Shown: piece after piece, positions 46,036-57,063 of the stretch | Position numbering within the stretch: the stretch's first letter is position 1 | Layout: every line of letters begins with the position of its first letter | Assembly (NCBI GenBank): GCA_000827325.1 | Contig: KN832897.1 | Span: forward strand, 1 to 64,000 | Source: Oidiodendron maius Zn | Taxonomy: Eukaryota > Ascomycota > Leotiomycetes > Myxotrichaceae | Direction of reading: 5' to 3' | Length of the DNA stretch: 64,000 nucleotides | The notes under the pieces: generated by a model | Seen by the model: only the letters and a program-made list of their open reading frames with translations | Told to the model about the DNA's origin: nothing | Databases searched by the model: none | Translations under genes and position numbers: made by a program

Positions 46036-47526
46036 TTATGAAGGAAAAACTAGTCGTGCAAGAGATTTGTATACATACACATTATAATATGCGTGCGTTC
46101 TACGATTGCGTAGTCCAGTCCTCATCCAACCCAGAAACGCCTGAACCTCGTCATACTTCCACTAGCAGGTAGATATAATCAGTTGGGGCGGTCAGCAGAT
46201 GGAAGGTCTCTCTAGCGTACCTCCATAATTCGGGTCAGGAGGGCCATAGCCCAACCTTCAATGCCCTTCTCGCAGTGGATCAGGTTCCACTGTCCCAGCT
46301 CCTTGTACTTGGGGTCACTGCTCCACCCACCAACGGGAAGTTTGAATTTCTTCTCCACCACTTGCACAAACCCTGCATGTTCGATATACCCTCTCGCAAG
46401 GTCGGCTATGCGGAAGGTCTTCCCGAACTTCTCCCCAGCCTCGATGAAGGTCCTTGACCAGACCGAGAAGACGTGGTCGTCGGTGACGGTGCCATCGTCA
46501 GACCTGAAAACGATGGACATCTCGAGCTGCTCGAGCCATCCACCCGGCTTCAGATGCCTGCTGGTAGGTTAGTATTGTTATCCTTGTCACAAAAAACCCG
46601 GGGGAGGCTAATCGTACTCGAAAACCTCGTTGTAAAACGCTGGCCAGTCAGCAACACTGCCGTACATGGCCCGCACGTGGACGAAGTCGAAGAAGTTCGG
46701 AGGGTACGTCCATTCGAGACATGCGTCGTCGACCACGAATTTGCAGTTCGGGGCGACAAAGGGAGGTTGGATGGGGGACAGGTCGGTGCCGACCACTTCA
46801 GCGGAGGGGAACTGGTCGGCAAAATCACTAACGAATCGTTTGGATCAGTACGGTCGACAGGTGCCTTGCATCTTCACTGAAGGCTTCAATCCTGGACGTA
46901 CATTGCCCATATTCCAGTTCCCGTGCCAACATCCAGAACATGCTGCAGATGTCAGTAACCAACAGCTGTCACTGGGCGGTCCGCCTCACTTGCAGGCCTG
47001 GACTGATGGGGGCAAGAAAAAGCTTGTTATCAAGGAGCAGTGTAAACATGTGGTGCCTGTAATGATAGCCAGTGAGAATTTCATAGAGTAGCAACATAGG
47101 CGCAGAGAATAAGTACCCTATGTCGAGTTGATCATTCTGCGGCTCATCGTTGGGGCCCCTACAACACAACCAGTCGCGTCAGACAAGCTTAGGAAGGAAG
47201 AGCTGGAGAATCGCAGGCCATTGATCGCTACGCACCAGTATGCGCCATCACGATAGGCATGATACCGTCTGCCATTCTCATATCGATACTTGGATATAGA
47301 CGATTCCAAGGACGTTGTGTCTGATGAGCTAGGGGAGAGATTAGCGTCAGGCACGCTAGTGCAAAGGGTTGGCTCCGGGCAGGGGAGAAGCCTACTAGTC
47401 GTCCTCGTAGTCGGATGGCTCATCATTTGGTGCCTGCAAGTGCAATTAGCCATTTAGGTCGCCTAGAGGCAGCTAGGAGGCGGGAAGGCAGCTCACGAGT
47501 GGGATGACGACTTCAGGTTCAGACAT
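46036..47526 (-). CDS. LaeA-like SAM-dependent methyltransferase
   Basis: Nine exons on the minus strand (47526-47497, 47433-47396, 47328-47236, 47158-47117, 47056-46990, 46942-46902, 46827-46618, 46557-46221, 46161-46036) join in exact frame to 327 aa. Family order is complete: SLESSISKYRYENGRRYHAY, YWGPNDEPQNDQLDIGHHM, then motif I VLDVGTGTGIWAIDFAD built across introns, VVGTDLSPIQP (motif II), HVRAMYGSVADW, HLKPGGWLEQLE and a C-terminal NRRTHAYYNVY. Relatives are small-molecule methyltransferases of biosynthetic clusters and the global regulator LaeA. Its place beside a P450 and near a terpene synthase favours a tailoring O-methyltransferase, by inference. It diverges from the P450. Confidence 0.92.
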
Positions 47527-47864
47527 GCTGCTCAGTAGAAGATGAAAATGCTGCGGAAAGAGAGGCACTGAGATATTATTTCAGTGCGGATCATCATGCC
47601 TTTCTACTTCTCTGTGCTGTTAGGGCTAGACCATCACTGGGACGAGGCCATGGCTAGGAAATCAATGGCACCGTGCATGATGCATAGTTTGTTGGCCCTT
47701 GAGGGGTTGGCCCCCTTCCGATTGGTGGCTGCTAATCTGTGGGTGATGCAATGGAAGAACCTGTCATATGATAAATAATACGACTGTTTCGCTGCCCCTC
47801 CCTCCCCTAATAGTCCTTGAAGACGAAACCCTCGCGAACGACTCGCTCGTCGTTGTCCATCACA
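47527..47864. promoter_or_regulatory. Divergent promoter, methyltransferase and P450
   Basis: 338 bases control both genes. A perfect 7-bp inverted repeat, GCACTGA at 47565-47571 and TCAGTGC at 47581-47587, lies here, with CGG triplets on both sides (near 47553 and 47587). Confidence 0.6.
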
Positions 47865-49732
47865 ATGTTGATAAGCCAGGACCTGACTGGGTCCTTGTCC
47901 TGGGCAAGCCTCTTGTCCACGACAGCCCTTATCTGGCTCTGCTGCGTGGTTATTTACCGGCGTTATCTGCACCCTCTTACCAGGGTGCCTGGTCCCGCCC
48001 TTGCTTCTGTCACACACCTCTACGCGTTCCTCTTCAATAATGTCGGTGGGAGCAGATACTACGCACAGATTGAAAAGCTGCATCGAAGATATGGTACGTG
48101 CATCTTCTCGGTTTCGTAAAGCCCCTCGTGTGCTGAGTTGCCGCCCAGGGCCTGTTGTCCGCATCACGCCCGACGAGATCCATCTCGCCGACTCGGAGAA
48201 CTACGACCGGATTTACTATGTGGGATCCAAGTTCTCCAAGGCGCCCAACTTCTATCGTGCCTTTGGGTCGAACTCGGCTGCCTTCACCACGGCGAGCAAC
48301 GAGATCCACCGCGTGCGACGAGCGGCCCTGAACCCTCTCTTCTCTCGTAGAATGGTTCTCGAGCTCGAGGACGTGGTGCAGTCAAAGGCCCGGAAGCTCT
48401 ACCTGCGGCTGGTGGATGCGCTGGCTGCTGGGACGGCCCTCGACCTGCACCATGGATTCCGCGCCGTGTCCGTGGATGTCATTACCGACTACGCCTTCGA
48501 TAATTGCTACGACTTGCTGGATCGCGAGGACTTTGGCGTCAACTTCTTTGCCATGGTGCGAGGCCTCGGCCCCGCCTTCTGGTTCTTTCAACAGTGGCCC
48601 TTCATTCAGCCTGTTGCGTTGAAGACCCCGCTCTGGCTGGCGAGGATCCTGAGCAAGCCGCTCGGGAGTTTCTTACAGATGCAGGCGGTATTGTGTCCCG
48701 TGCTCTTTCCACGAGAAGCTCGCTGAACCTTTCCTTGTAGGACTGTCGGGAACAGATAGTTAGCGTTAAGGAAGATATGGATGCTGGCCGGGACCGGTCA
48801 TCATCCCGTACCACAATATTCCATCAACTTCTCGATCCCAACGTCACTGAAGGCCACGTCGTGCCGTCAGTGGATGACCTCAAGGATGAGGCGTACATCA
48901 TCGTCGCCGCGGCAGCCGATACTACCGGGAACGCCATGACGATTGCCGCGTATAACGTTATCTCAAACAAGACCATCTACCGTACGCTGGCGGCTGAGTT
49001 GAAGGGAGCCTTTCCAGACCCCCATGCACGGCTGGACTTCACCCTCCTTGAGAAGCTCCCGTATCTGGTAAATTTCACTCTCCATCGACCGTTGCCTAAT
49101 TGTCTGACCCTGTAGACCGCAGTTATCAAGGAGGCACTCAGGTGTGCTCATTCTCCCGCCCGCACCATCTCGTGCTGACGCTGGCATTATGCAGGTTGTC
49201 TTTCGGAGTGATCGGGCGCCTTCCACGTGTAACACCTGAACCCGGTGCAGTCTTCAATGGATACGCTGTCCCAGCGGGTGTATGTCTCTGCGATAAAATT
49301 CCAAACCCCCGTGTTAGTAGTAGGTGTCCTGCTAACATGCGAGTAGACCATCGTGGGAATGAGCTCGTGGATGATGCACAGGAACGAGCACGTCTTCTCC
49401 TCGCCGGAGAAGTTTAACCCTGAGAGATGGCTTGATCCTGCTGCTGCAAAGGTGCTTGACAAGCATCTGGTTCCATTCGGCAAAGGGTCCAGGCAGTGTG
49501 TCGGGATGCCGTACGTCTTTCTCCCCCTTCTCCAGATGAAGCTCCATTAACTCACCTCGTACCTAGCCTTGCGTATTGTGAGCTCTACGTCACGCTAGGG
49601 ACTATTTTTCGCCGCACTGAAAATCTGGAGGTCTATCAGACTGGTCCGGAAGACCTGGTCTATGATGATTATTTCTCGTCGTACCACCCAAGCAATGCGC
49701 GGAGATTTCACGTTATTCAGGCAACGGGATAG
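47865..49732 (+). CDS. Cytochrome P450 monooxygenase
   Basis: Seven exons, 47865-48093, 48149-48687, 48741-49067, 49116-49141, 49195-49279, 49347-49510 and 49567-49732, give 511 aa in exact frame. An N-terminal membrane anchor (LLSTTALIWLCCVVIY) is followed by the proline-rich hinge LTRVPGPALA. AAAADTTGN is the I-helix oxygen-binding motif, KEALR is the K-helix E-x-x-R, FNPERW the PERF-like motif and FGKGSRQCVGM the heme-binding F-x-x-G-x-R-x-C-x-G with the axial Cys. It would act at the ER with a P450 reductase. The start is the ATG placed just before the anchor. It probably oxidises the terpene scaffold, an inference from its position. Confidence 0.95.
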
Positions 49733-51206
49733 TGACGAGATGGAGCGTAAATAACTCGGAGTGCTGTCTTGTCTTCTCCATCAACTATCAACACCACAGG
49801 GAGGTCGCTGCTCGACCTTGAGGTAGACTTGGTGTCGACGGCACAACCAAGTTCACGCCTTGCTTGGGTTGTTAATTGGTATCATGTTCTCAGGTGCATT
49901 GAGTATAATATTTTGCCAGTCCCAGGAAGTAGCCTGCTGAATATTAGAAGTGTTTATACTATATAATATATATTACCTTCCTCTTTACCTATAGTACCTC
50001 CTATAATAGAAACCTATAATCAGACTTATTTTCAGCCTAGCAAGTAATAGTCTATATCTCTTACTCCAATAAAGTATATAATATATTTATACCCTTAGTA
50101 TCCTATCAACTATTTGCTTACAAGGTAACTTCCTCCCTCGCTAGTGTAGGCAGGAGAAGAAGATAGTTTACTAACATTCAGGCAGATAGGAGCTAGAAGA
50201 ACGCTCTTTAGTATTTGCCTTAGAATGGAAGCTTCCTTTTCTGGTATAATAACCATTTGTTTACCTTTTAGGTAGGATTATAGGAATGGCTTCAATTAGT
50301 TCCAAAGGGTTAGGCCAGGCGTAAGGTTAGACCGTTCAATAAGATAGCTAAGTAATACAGAAGGCCAATTACAAAAACTCTATTTACTATAATATCTAGA
50401 CCTCCTATCTTAGGTACCACTATAACTGGTAGTAGCACCTGCTATCAAAATACTCTTTATATATGACTTTACAGACTGCTATTCCTAATTGACTTATCAA
50501 TTAGCTAATACTTTATAATATAATAGTTCCACCTTTAGTAATTAAGGTACAAGATAGTACAGAGATAAAAGAAATTATAAAGAAAAAAACATAATATATC
50601 CTTACCCTGCTTACTGCCAGGTCTTAGGTATATATCCCTGTTACTCTAGATAACAGCTAACTGCTAGATATATTATTTATATTATTAGAGTCTTTAGTTT
50701 GTATTGACTAGGGCTTCAAGCACATATGTCACGATGTCTCAGAAGCAGTGGCAATATACGCAATAGCATACGACTGTATAGTCGTAATGGCTTACGCATG
50801 TTGCCACATAAGCAGGCTTATAATAAGCGTTGCGCTCTGTAGTCTAAACCCCTCAGTTGTCTCTGCATCACTTAAGTTATCCACTGCTTTCGGCATTCTG
50901 CTATGCCGAAAGCCTATAGTCAATATAACTGAGTTTCACCTTGATTCACGATTACGACCTGCGCAACACCTTCCTATATTGACCCTTTATTTCTGGTCAA
51001 TAGTTTGTAGAAAAGAGAATAGATAGAGTATATAAAGCAGCTAATAATTTATTGGACTTTAGAGAAGCTAAGGCTATCCTGCTTTCTCTACTCTATACAA
51101 ATATATACTATATAGCAACTTAGATATATTCCTCCCTTCCCTCTACTATCCTCTATATTCCTCTTAGTAATATCAAAGAAGACAATATATAAAAAACTAT
51201 ATACTA
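49733..51206. other. AT-rich repeat region
   Basis: About 1.5 kb with no gene. Very TA-rich and RIP-like. 50727-51100 has small inverted repeats and a TATA-like AGTATATAAAG, which could be an old LTR, but ends are not defined. Confidence 0.5.
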
Positions 51207-53105
51207 CAGGAATCTCTGGATAATACAGAACACTAATATTTAAGGATTATTTCCGGTTAATAGAGAGTTTTGTATATTCAAGAGTATAACTAATCTAAAT
51301 CCCCCCCCCCTTTTTTTACCCCTAACCTAGCCAACCAGTCAGATTCAACTGCTCCTTTAAGTTGGTCTTTTCAGCCTATAAGATCTATAACTCCTTCTGT
51401 AACTGGGCTATTAGGTCCTGATTAGCCAGCTGATCCCTTTACTCCTAGTACAATTTTAGAGTATTTAATACTACAATTGCTTCAGATACTAAGACCTTAG
51501 CTACCTCCTTAATACTAATCTCTTGATTGTCCTGGAGGGAGTAATACACTACAATCTAATCAGTTATATCCTCTTCTAAATCAACTATCCTTTCATCCTC
51601 TAAGTGGATAAAGCTCCTTATATCCGCTAGCTTAATCCTTTAACCAGAAGTAGCCAGAGAGCTAGCTATACCTTATATTTCTTGGATTAATTCAAGAGAT
51701 TCAGCCTAACAGCTATTATTTTCAGGCCCTTCTTTAACCTCTTTAACCTCTCTAAACCCCTTTTGCTAGCACCTAGTTATTAAAGTCGAATCAACAGACT
51801 CCTAGACTTGAATACTCCATTCAATAGCCTATAAAATATAGTATATCTTAGTGTAATCCCTTCCAGTATTGAATTCAGTTATAAGAAACTATAAAAGCTA
51901 CCTCTTAATATAACACTTCCAGTTCTAAATAATCCCTTAATCCAATAGTTGAAAAATAGATGTTATATTAGCTGGAAACCACTTAATTCAAGTCTACTTA
52001 AGTAGTTGATTACTCTCCCTGATTAATCCAACTATAGCTTTATAAGCACTAAAGTTATCTATTAAAAGAAGTATAGGCTTTTAAGCCCTCTTATTGAACT
52101 ACCTTAACTACTTAGCTATAATTATATAGATCATCCAAGCAGTTGAATTTGCCCTCTAAAAGAAGCCCTTATTCTCTATATTTATGATATAATTTTAAGT
52201 AAAACAATAAGGCCTTTAAGCCTTACTAATAAACCAAAGAGGGAGCTTATTACTGCTATCCTTATTATAGTAGAGGTTAGCTATAATTCGAGTTTTATTA
52301 ACCCTCTTGCTAGTAGAGGTTGTTATAAGGCCTGTATTTAGAAGCCTTTTCTAAAGAAATCCAGTCTTATCTATATTATAGGTATTATTAGCTGAATATT
52401 TAGCCTTAATTATCTGAATATACTTTATCTAAGTGATTATATCCTTAGTTATTTCAACCAAAGAGGCTTCACCTACCTTCTTATAGCAGTAGAAGTTATA
52501 TCTATTCTTAAATCCACCTAGCTAACCCTTGCTCTAACCTGGACACTCTAATCCTTAATACTTAAGGAGCCTTTACCAGAATTCAGAAGCCTTTAGCCTC
52601 AAGAGATTACCTGAAATAATACTATAAACCTGATCAAATTATACTGCCTAATTACCTAGAGCCTTCTCAAGTATATCCTACTTTATAGTCCTTGAGTTCT
52701 TTACCTTTAGATCAACTTGATCAGAATCAAGGTAACTATTCTTTATTGAAAGGATATTATATACAGTTGAAGAGCTTAAAGGATACCTATATTCAGTATA
52801 CCACCAAGCACATATATCCGCAAGAGTCTTCTTTAGGCCAGGTATATAATACCAGGTATATAAAGCCTTCTTTTAAGCGTTAGTAATACCAATTCGAGGC
52901 CGCTTAGCTACTGGAACAGCTGGAAAAGACATAATTAATAAGAAAAAAGGTCTCTTTTTAATCCGGAAATACCAGAAAAAGTGTTCCGGTTACGGTAAAA
53001 AGAGAGATTCCAGATATTTGCCCTAAAAAATCAAAATTTTCCAGGTATTTTCTGGATAAACAAGAGTTCCCGACTAACCAGTTCCGGATTAAAAAGGGAT
53101 TCCTG
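51207..53105 (-). mobile_element. pogo/Fot1-like DNA transposon, inactivated copy
   Basis: The ends are inverted: CAGGAATCTCTGGATAAT at 51207 and, on the reverse strand from 53105, CAGGAATCCCTTTTTAAT. Both are flanked by TA, the target duplication of Tc1/mariner-type elements. The length of 1,899 bp is close to Fot1. On the minus strand a transposase starts near 52932 (MSFPAVPVAKRPRIGIT). It has a CENP-B-like helix-turn-helix (LADICAWWYTEY, STVYNILS) and DDE-domain pieces (YNIDKTGFL and LLLIDNFSAYKA). Several in-frame stops and strong TA bias show that this copy is dead, consistent with RIP. Confidence 0.8.
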
Positions 53106-53107
53106 TA

Positions 53108-54022
53108 TTACAAACAAAATAAGGTGGAGATTATAGGATATATAGTTAGGATAGCTTCTTCTATAGCTCCTAGAAACAAAATAATTCACTCTAGCTCGGA
53201 ATCCTAATCAAGCAGTAAAGACCCCTTATATAGTGTATCTCCTCCACTTGGTCTTTATAGACTATTGATTTGCCAGTGCTCAATGTCGGATTTGGAAGTC
53301 ATCATTTGAGTATAGAGTATGGGTTGAAGTGTAGCGTCGCGGTTTTCGGGTGGTTCGAGCTTTATTATTGCTGCCGCGAATTCGTCTCCAGAGTCTAATG
53401 TCGGGATACCGACATCAAGAAAAAGCTTGATTACTGTTACTAGCAGCGTTCGACCATATGTGTCGTACAAATGATATTCATCGAAGAGGAAATTGAGGTC
53501 CAGTTGATCTTCATTCTGTGTGGTACTGGGAGACGTGGAAATATTCTGCATGACTTGATCCTGCGCCAAAGCTGAGACTCTAGACCGGGGCTGGCAGGAA
53601 TAACAGAGGCGGCAGGGAGTAGTCCAGGTCCAAAACCCTGAGCTGCCTTGAGGGTCCAAACCGTCTAGATCTTGAGGACTGACCTCCGCAGATTTGCAGA
53701 TTGGAGAGCAAGACAATCTTGGGCTTGTGACGTCTTGCTAAAAGAAGCACTGACGGGAAGGTTAGATGAGGACCTCTTCAGCACTTCTTCTAATGCCCCA
53801 ATTTCGGGTATCTAGCAGCATAATATTTGAATTATGTCTATAACAGGCAGGAGAACTTCAGGTAATAACAGACTTAAAGATAGCATTTGTGTAGCCTCCT
53901 GTTATATATAGACTATTAATAGAGCCGTCACATAATTTCCTGACAAAGGTGTCTTAAGTAATTATGTTGTATAAGAGAAGTCCATACATCACCCAAGCCT
54001 TTATATACTCGCTCGAGTTTGT
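53108..54022. other. Region with one unrecognised open frame
   Basis: On the minus strand 53255-53716 stays open for 153 codons (for example LDLNFLFDEYHLYDTYGRTLL), with no ATG at its start; the first ATG is internal. It could be the end of a decayed gene, perhaps of a regulator, but no domain is recognised. The rest is AT-rich. Confidence 0.4.
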
Positions 54023-54983
54023 TTAAGTGTAGGGGTACTGCTGGATGGTGATGTCAGCTACGGTCCAGGTCTTGCCACCGTCTGCGGTGACCAAATTGCC
54101 GAAAGCACCGTTGAGCGCGAGGGTGGTTGAGTAGTTAGGATCGGCAGTGTTCATGACTATCGTGGTATTGAGGTAGTGATGCTCTGGGACGGTTCCGCAG
54201 TTTGCCTGTTGGCACTCCATCGCTATGTGAAAGATGGTCAGTAGATTGGTTTTAAATAAAGATATTTGATCGATTTGACTGACCTGTGCCCCAACCTGCG
54301 CCATGGCCGCTCGCTGTGAAGAGTTAGCATGTATTCCGAAGCCTGAGCGAGACATCATACTTGTGGATAAGGTCGACACTTTCACGCCATTTACTGAGAC
54401 CGTCTGGTAGAATTGGGCGGTGGCATCATTGTACTTATCTATGAGGCGTAAGTACCGCAGTGGAGCATCCTTAGGTAATTTCCAGCAAACTTACAGTCGT
54501 ATGTGACTTGATCACCGGGGTTCGCCCTGTATGGAGTACCATCTTCTTGGTTTCCTAGAGATGGGTCAGATCGTAAGCGTTCAAAGAGAGGGAGGACTAT
54601 ACCGTCATACGTGCTTGCAACAACACACCACTTGACATCGGACGCAACAAAATTGCATGGAGATCTGCTAGTGTGAATTTTGAAGCCAGCGGACTCATGA
54701 TAGTTGGAGCTCACCCGTAACCGACGGTGGAGATGGCAAGGCCCTGGATGAGTTGGCCATCTGCTCCTGAGTCAAACTTGGTGCCCATTCCTGGCCATAA
54801 GCCGAGATTTCCGTTATGAGGACTATTGAGAGCTGGCAAGACAAGTGTCGTGGTGGCCTGCCGAATCCATGAGTTGGTCGCAACTGGGCCGGTCGAGAAG
54901 TAGTTCCCAAAGCTGAAGTAGGTTTGACGAGGAACCACAGCGCTGGAGACCACTGAAATTATGGAAAGTAAGAGAGACTTCAT
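54023..54983 (-). CDS. Secreted protein of unknown function
   Basis: Six exons on the minus strand, 54983-54715, 54664-54603, 54554-54495, 54438-54361, 54313-54284 and 54222-54023, join in exact frame to 232 aa. A signal peptide (MKSLLLSIISVVSSAVV) precedes a beta-rich domain with LGLWPGMGT, NPGDQVTYDYKYND, GAGWGTAMECQQANCGTVP and WTVADITIQQYPYT. This pattern resembles conserved uncharacterised fungal secreted proteins; a jelly-roll or concanavalin-like fold is possible but not shown. Intron 2 is 48 nt, a multiple of three, so a retained form would also be in frame. It is not obviously tied to its neighbours. Confidence 0.82.
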
Positions 54984-55124
54984 GTTGCGAGAGTGATACA
55001 CAAAATATGAGGTTTCAGAAACTAGAAGCGAAAGAGATAAAAGGCGCAAAGTGGCCGATTGATAAAGTAAAGAAAATGGCGAGCAATTGGCTAATATAGC
55101 TGGAAGGTGGTTTTTGAAAGACGA

Positions 55125-55268
55125 GATAATTTTCCCACGGCATAATTGTGAAATCCTCTGGAAGGTTCTTGCTCATGGCCCTCATTTAGTATTTTCAGGC
55201 TAATATGCCTGGGATGGCGGGGGTGGAAGGACAAGAATAATTTTTCCACGACATAATTGTGAAACCTC
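55125..55268. repeat. Pair of imperfect 34-bp direct repeats
   Basis: Copies at 55125-55158 and 55235-55268 share CATAATTGTGAAA and flanking bases; about five positions differ. Confidence 0.75.
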
Positions 55269-55605
55269 TTTCTTCCTCGTGCGTAGTTTGCGAGCTCTCC
55301 TTTTGCCACCGCGCCTTCTTGTTTGGCTCTAGATGTGTTGATCACAAGCGCGGCAACTTAGTGAAGGGACCGGGTGTTCTGATCGGCACGGACCTCGCGG
55401 GACCTGCAGTTGCCGAATCAATTTGTCCAAAGTTCGTAGTTGACCCAAATACCTTAACCATCCTTATCGGTTAAGTTTTTTGCACATACTTGCGAAACTG
55501 CAATCGTGGACTGTGTTCGTAATCACTTGCCTCGCTATTACTCTCCACTCTAGAGGCAATTTGCACTGGTTAATCGTCAATCCGATACCAACGCGATGCA
55601 GGAGC

Positions 55606-55655
55606 CACTGTGAACGCAGAAGACACTGTGAACGCAGAAGACACTGTGAACGCAG
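55606..55655. repeat. 18-bp minisatellite, about 2.8 copies
   Basis: The unit CACTGTGAACGCAGAAGA is repeated without change at 55606, 55624 and, partly, 55642. Confidence 0.95.
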
Positions 55656-57063
55656 TTGTATCGCAAGGATCGGCGGCGTGTACAGCTTCAACATAGTGCA
55701 TCACCTCGATCCGCAGGGCTCCACCGTCTCTCCACCTCTCGCAAACGCTACTCGCGTTCTGGGCGAATGAGTATTTATGAATAGTACGGCCATTTATATA
55801 ACTAGGGGACGGGTACGTATCTTTTAGTTATAATCTTTCTTTACTAGCACACAAGCTAATAATTCACTATCAGGTTACCTAAACCCCCTATAACCTTACC
55901 TGATTCCTATATACATTGCCCCATTCCGTGAAGAAATAACTAGCGTCCTAACCGAGCACGGTTATATCACTAAACAGAGTCTCCCTAAGCTTTGTAAACT
56001 CGATAGTTTTAACTTCTGTTAAAGACTTTTAACAATTATAAGGATAAAGAAAACAGTATTTTATTCCTTCTATATTTAGAGCAAGCGTGGCAATGGAAAT
56101 ATAAAACGAAATTTTTGGCTTCTAAAACTCTAGTGTCCAAATACAAATTGAAAAAAAAATGAAAAAATAAAAATAAAAATAAACTACAAGTCCTGCCCAT
56201 ACGTCCACCTGTCAACCATTCAGGTCCGCCCTATTCTTCGTTGGCTTTATTCTCAGAAAAGTCTTCGCTGCACTCAGACTCTTCCTTGGATTACGAAACT
56301 CCTAACTTATTTGCAACAGTCGTACACGATATAGTACGTTGTCCTATGTTTTCCGAACACTTCGGTAAAACACTGGGATGAGCATTAGGCTTAAGCTCAT
56401 ATCCCTCGTCTTTATCGATAAACGTGAAATCATTTTCGTATAGCCAATGACAATGGTGAATGTGCCAGGCCTGTATTTTGCTGGGTTTGCTGGGTTCTTG
56501 GGGCCAGGTTTGCCCTTGAGCTCAAGCTGCTCCCACGATCCGTCCTCTGCATGCATTGAATTTTGCGTTCCAAGGGCCTTGGCAAGAATCGGTGCATTGC
56601 TAGCTTTAAGGTATTCGCCAACTACAGTGCTACCGCTAAATCCAGTGTCATGAGAAAACGAACAGAAAGGGAGGGAAGGAAGCAAAGGGCCAAGGCTGTT
56701 GTTGGAATATTTACCGGGAGGAAATTCTCAGAATAGATTTACTCAATATTTGGTGGGCGCCAATCTAACACCCCATATGTTGGAGGTAGCGACATCTACG
56801 CAACGGAATGTGGCGTAGCTTACTAGACAGTTGGGACGGGGCTCAGTTGTGAGACGGGATTTCCGTTGCTAGGAGGAACTGTTGGTTTGGGGCAGGCCTT
56901 AGGGGGGGAAGTTTGCAGAGACATCGCCCCTCACCAACAGGGAAGAGATCGGCAAAGCCTCCCATAGGCGAAAAATCCGTTTCAAGTCCATCCCAACCTC
57001 TGTCAACTTCCCTCCTCATTAGCATCGACAATATCGAATCCCGAGGCAAAATCAAGTTGGACG

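Larger units (their letters stand above)
54984..57063. other. Intergenic region with short repeats
   Basis: About 2.1 kb. It holds imperfect 34-bp direct repeats (55125-55158 and 55235-55268) and an 18-bp minisatellite (55606-55655). A minus-strand open stretch at 56344-56685 has no clear family. No gene is supported. Confidence 0.5.

Noticed and set aside
46473-47091. Plus-strand open frames of 135 and 141 codons
   Set aside because: They overlap the methyltransferase exons on the other strand and show no family features.
50727-51100. Solo LTR
   Set aside because: It has a TATA-like word and small inverted repeats, but no TG...CA ends or target duplication could be fixed.
56344-56685. 113-codon minus-strand frame as a gene
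   Set aside because: It starts without ATG and lacks a domain; left as intergenic.
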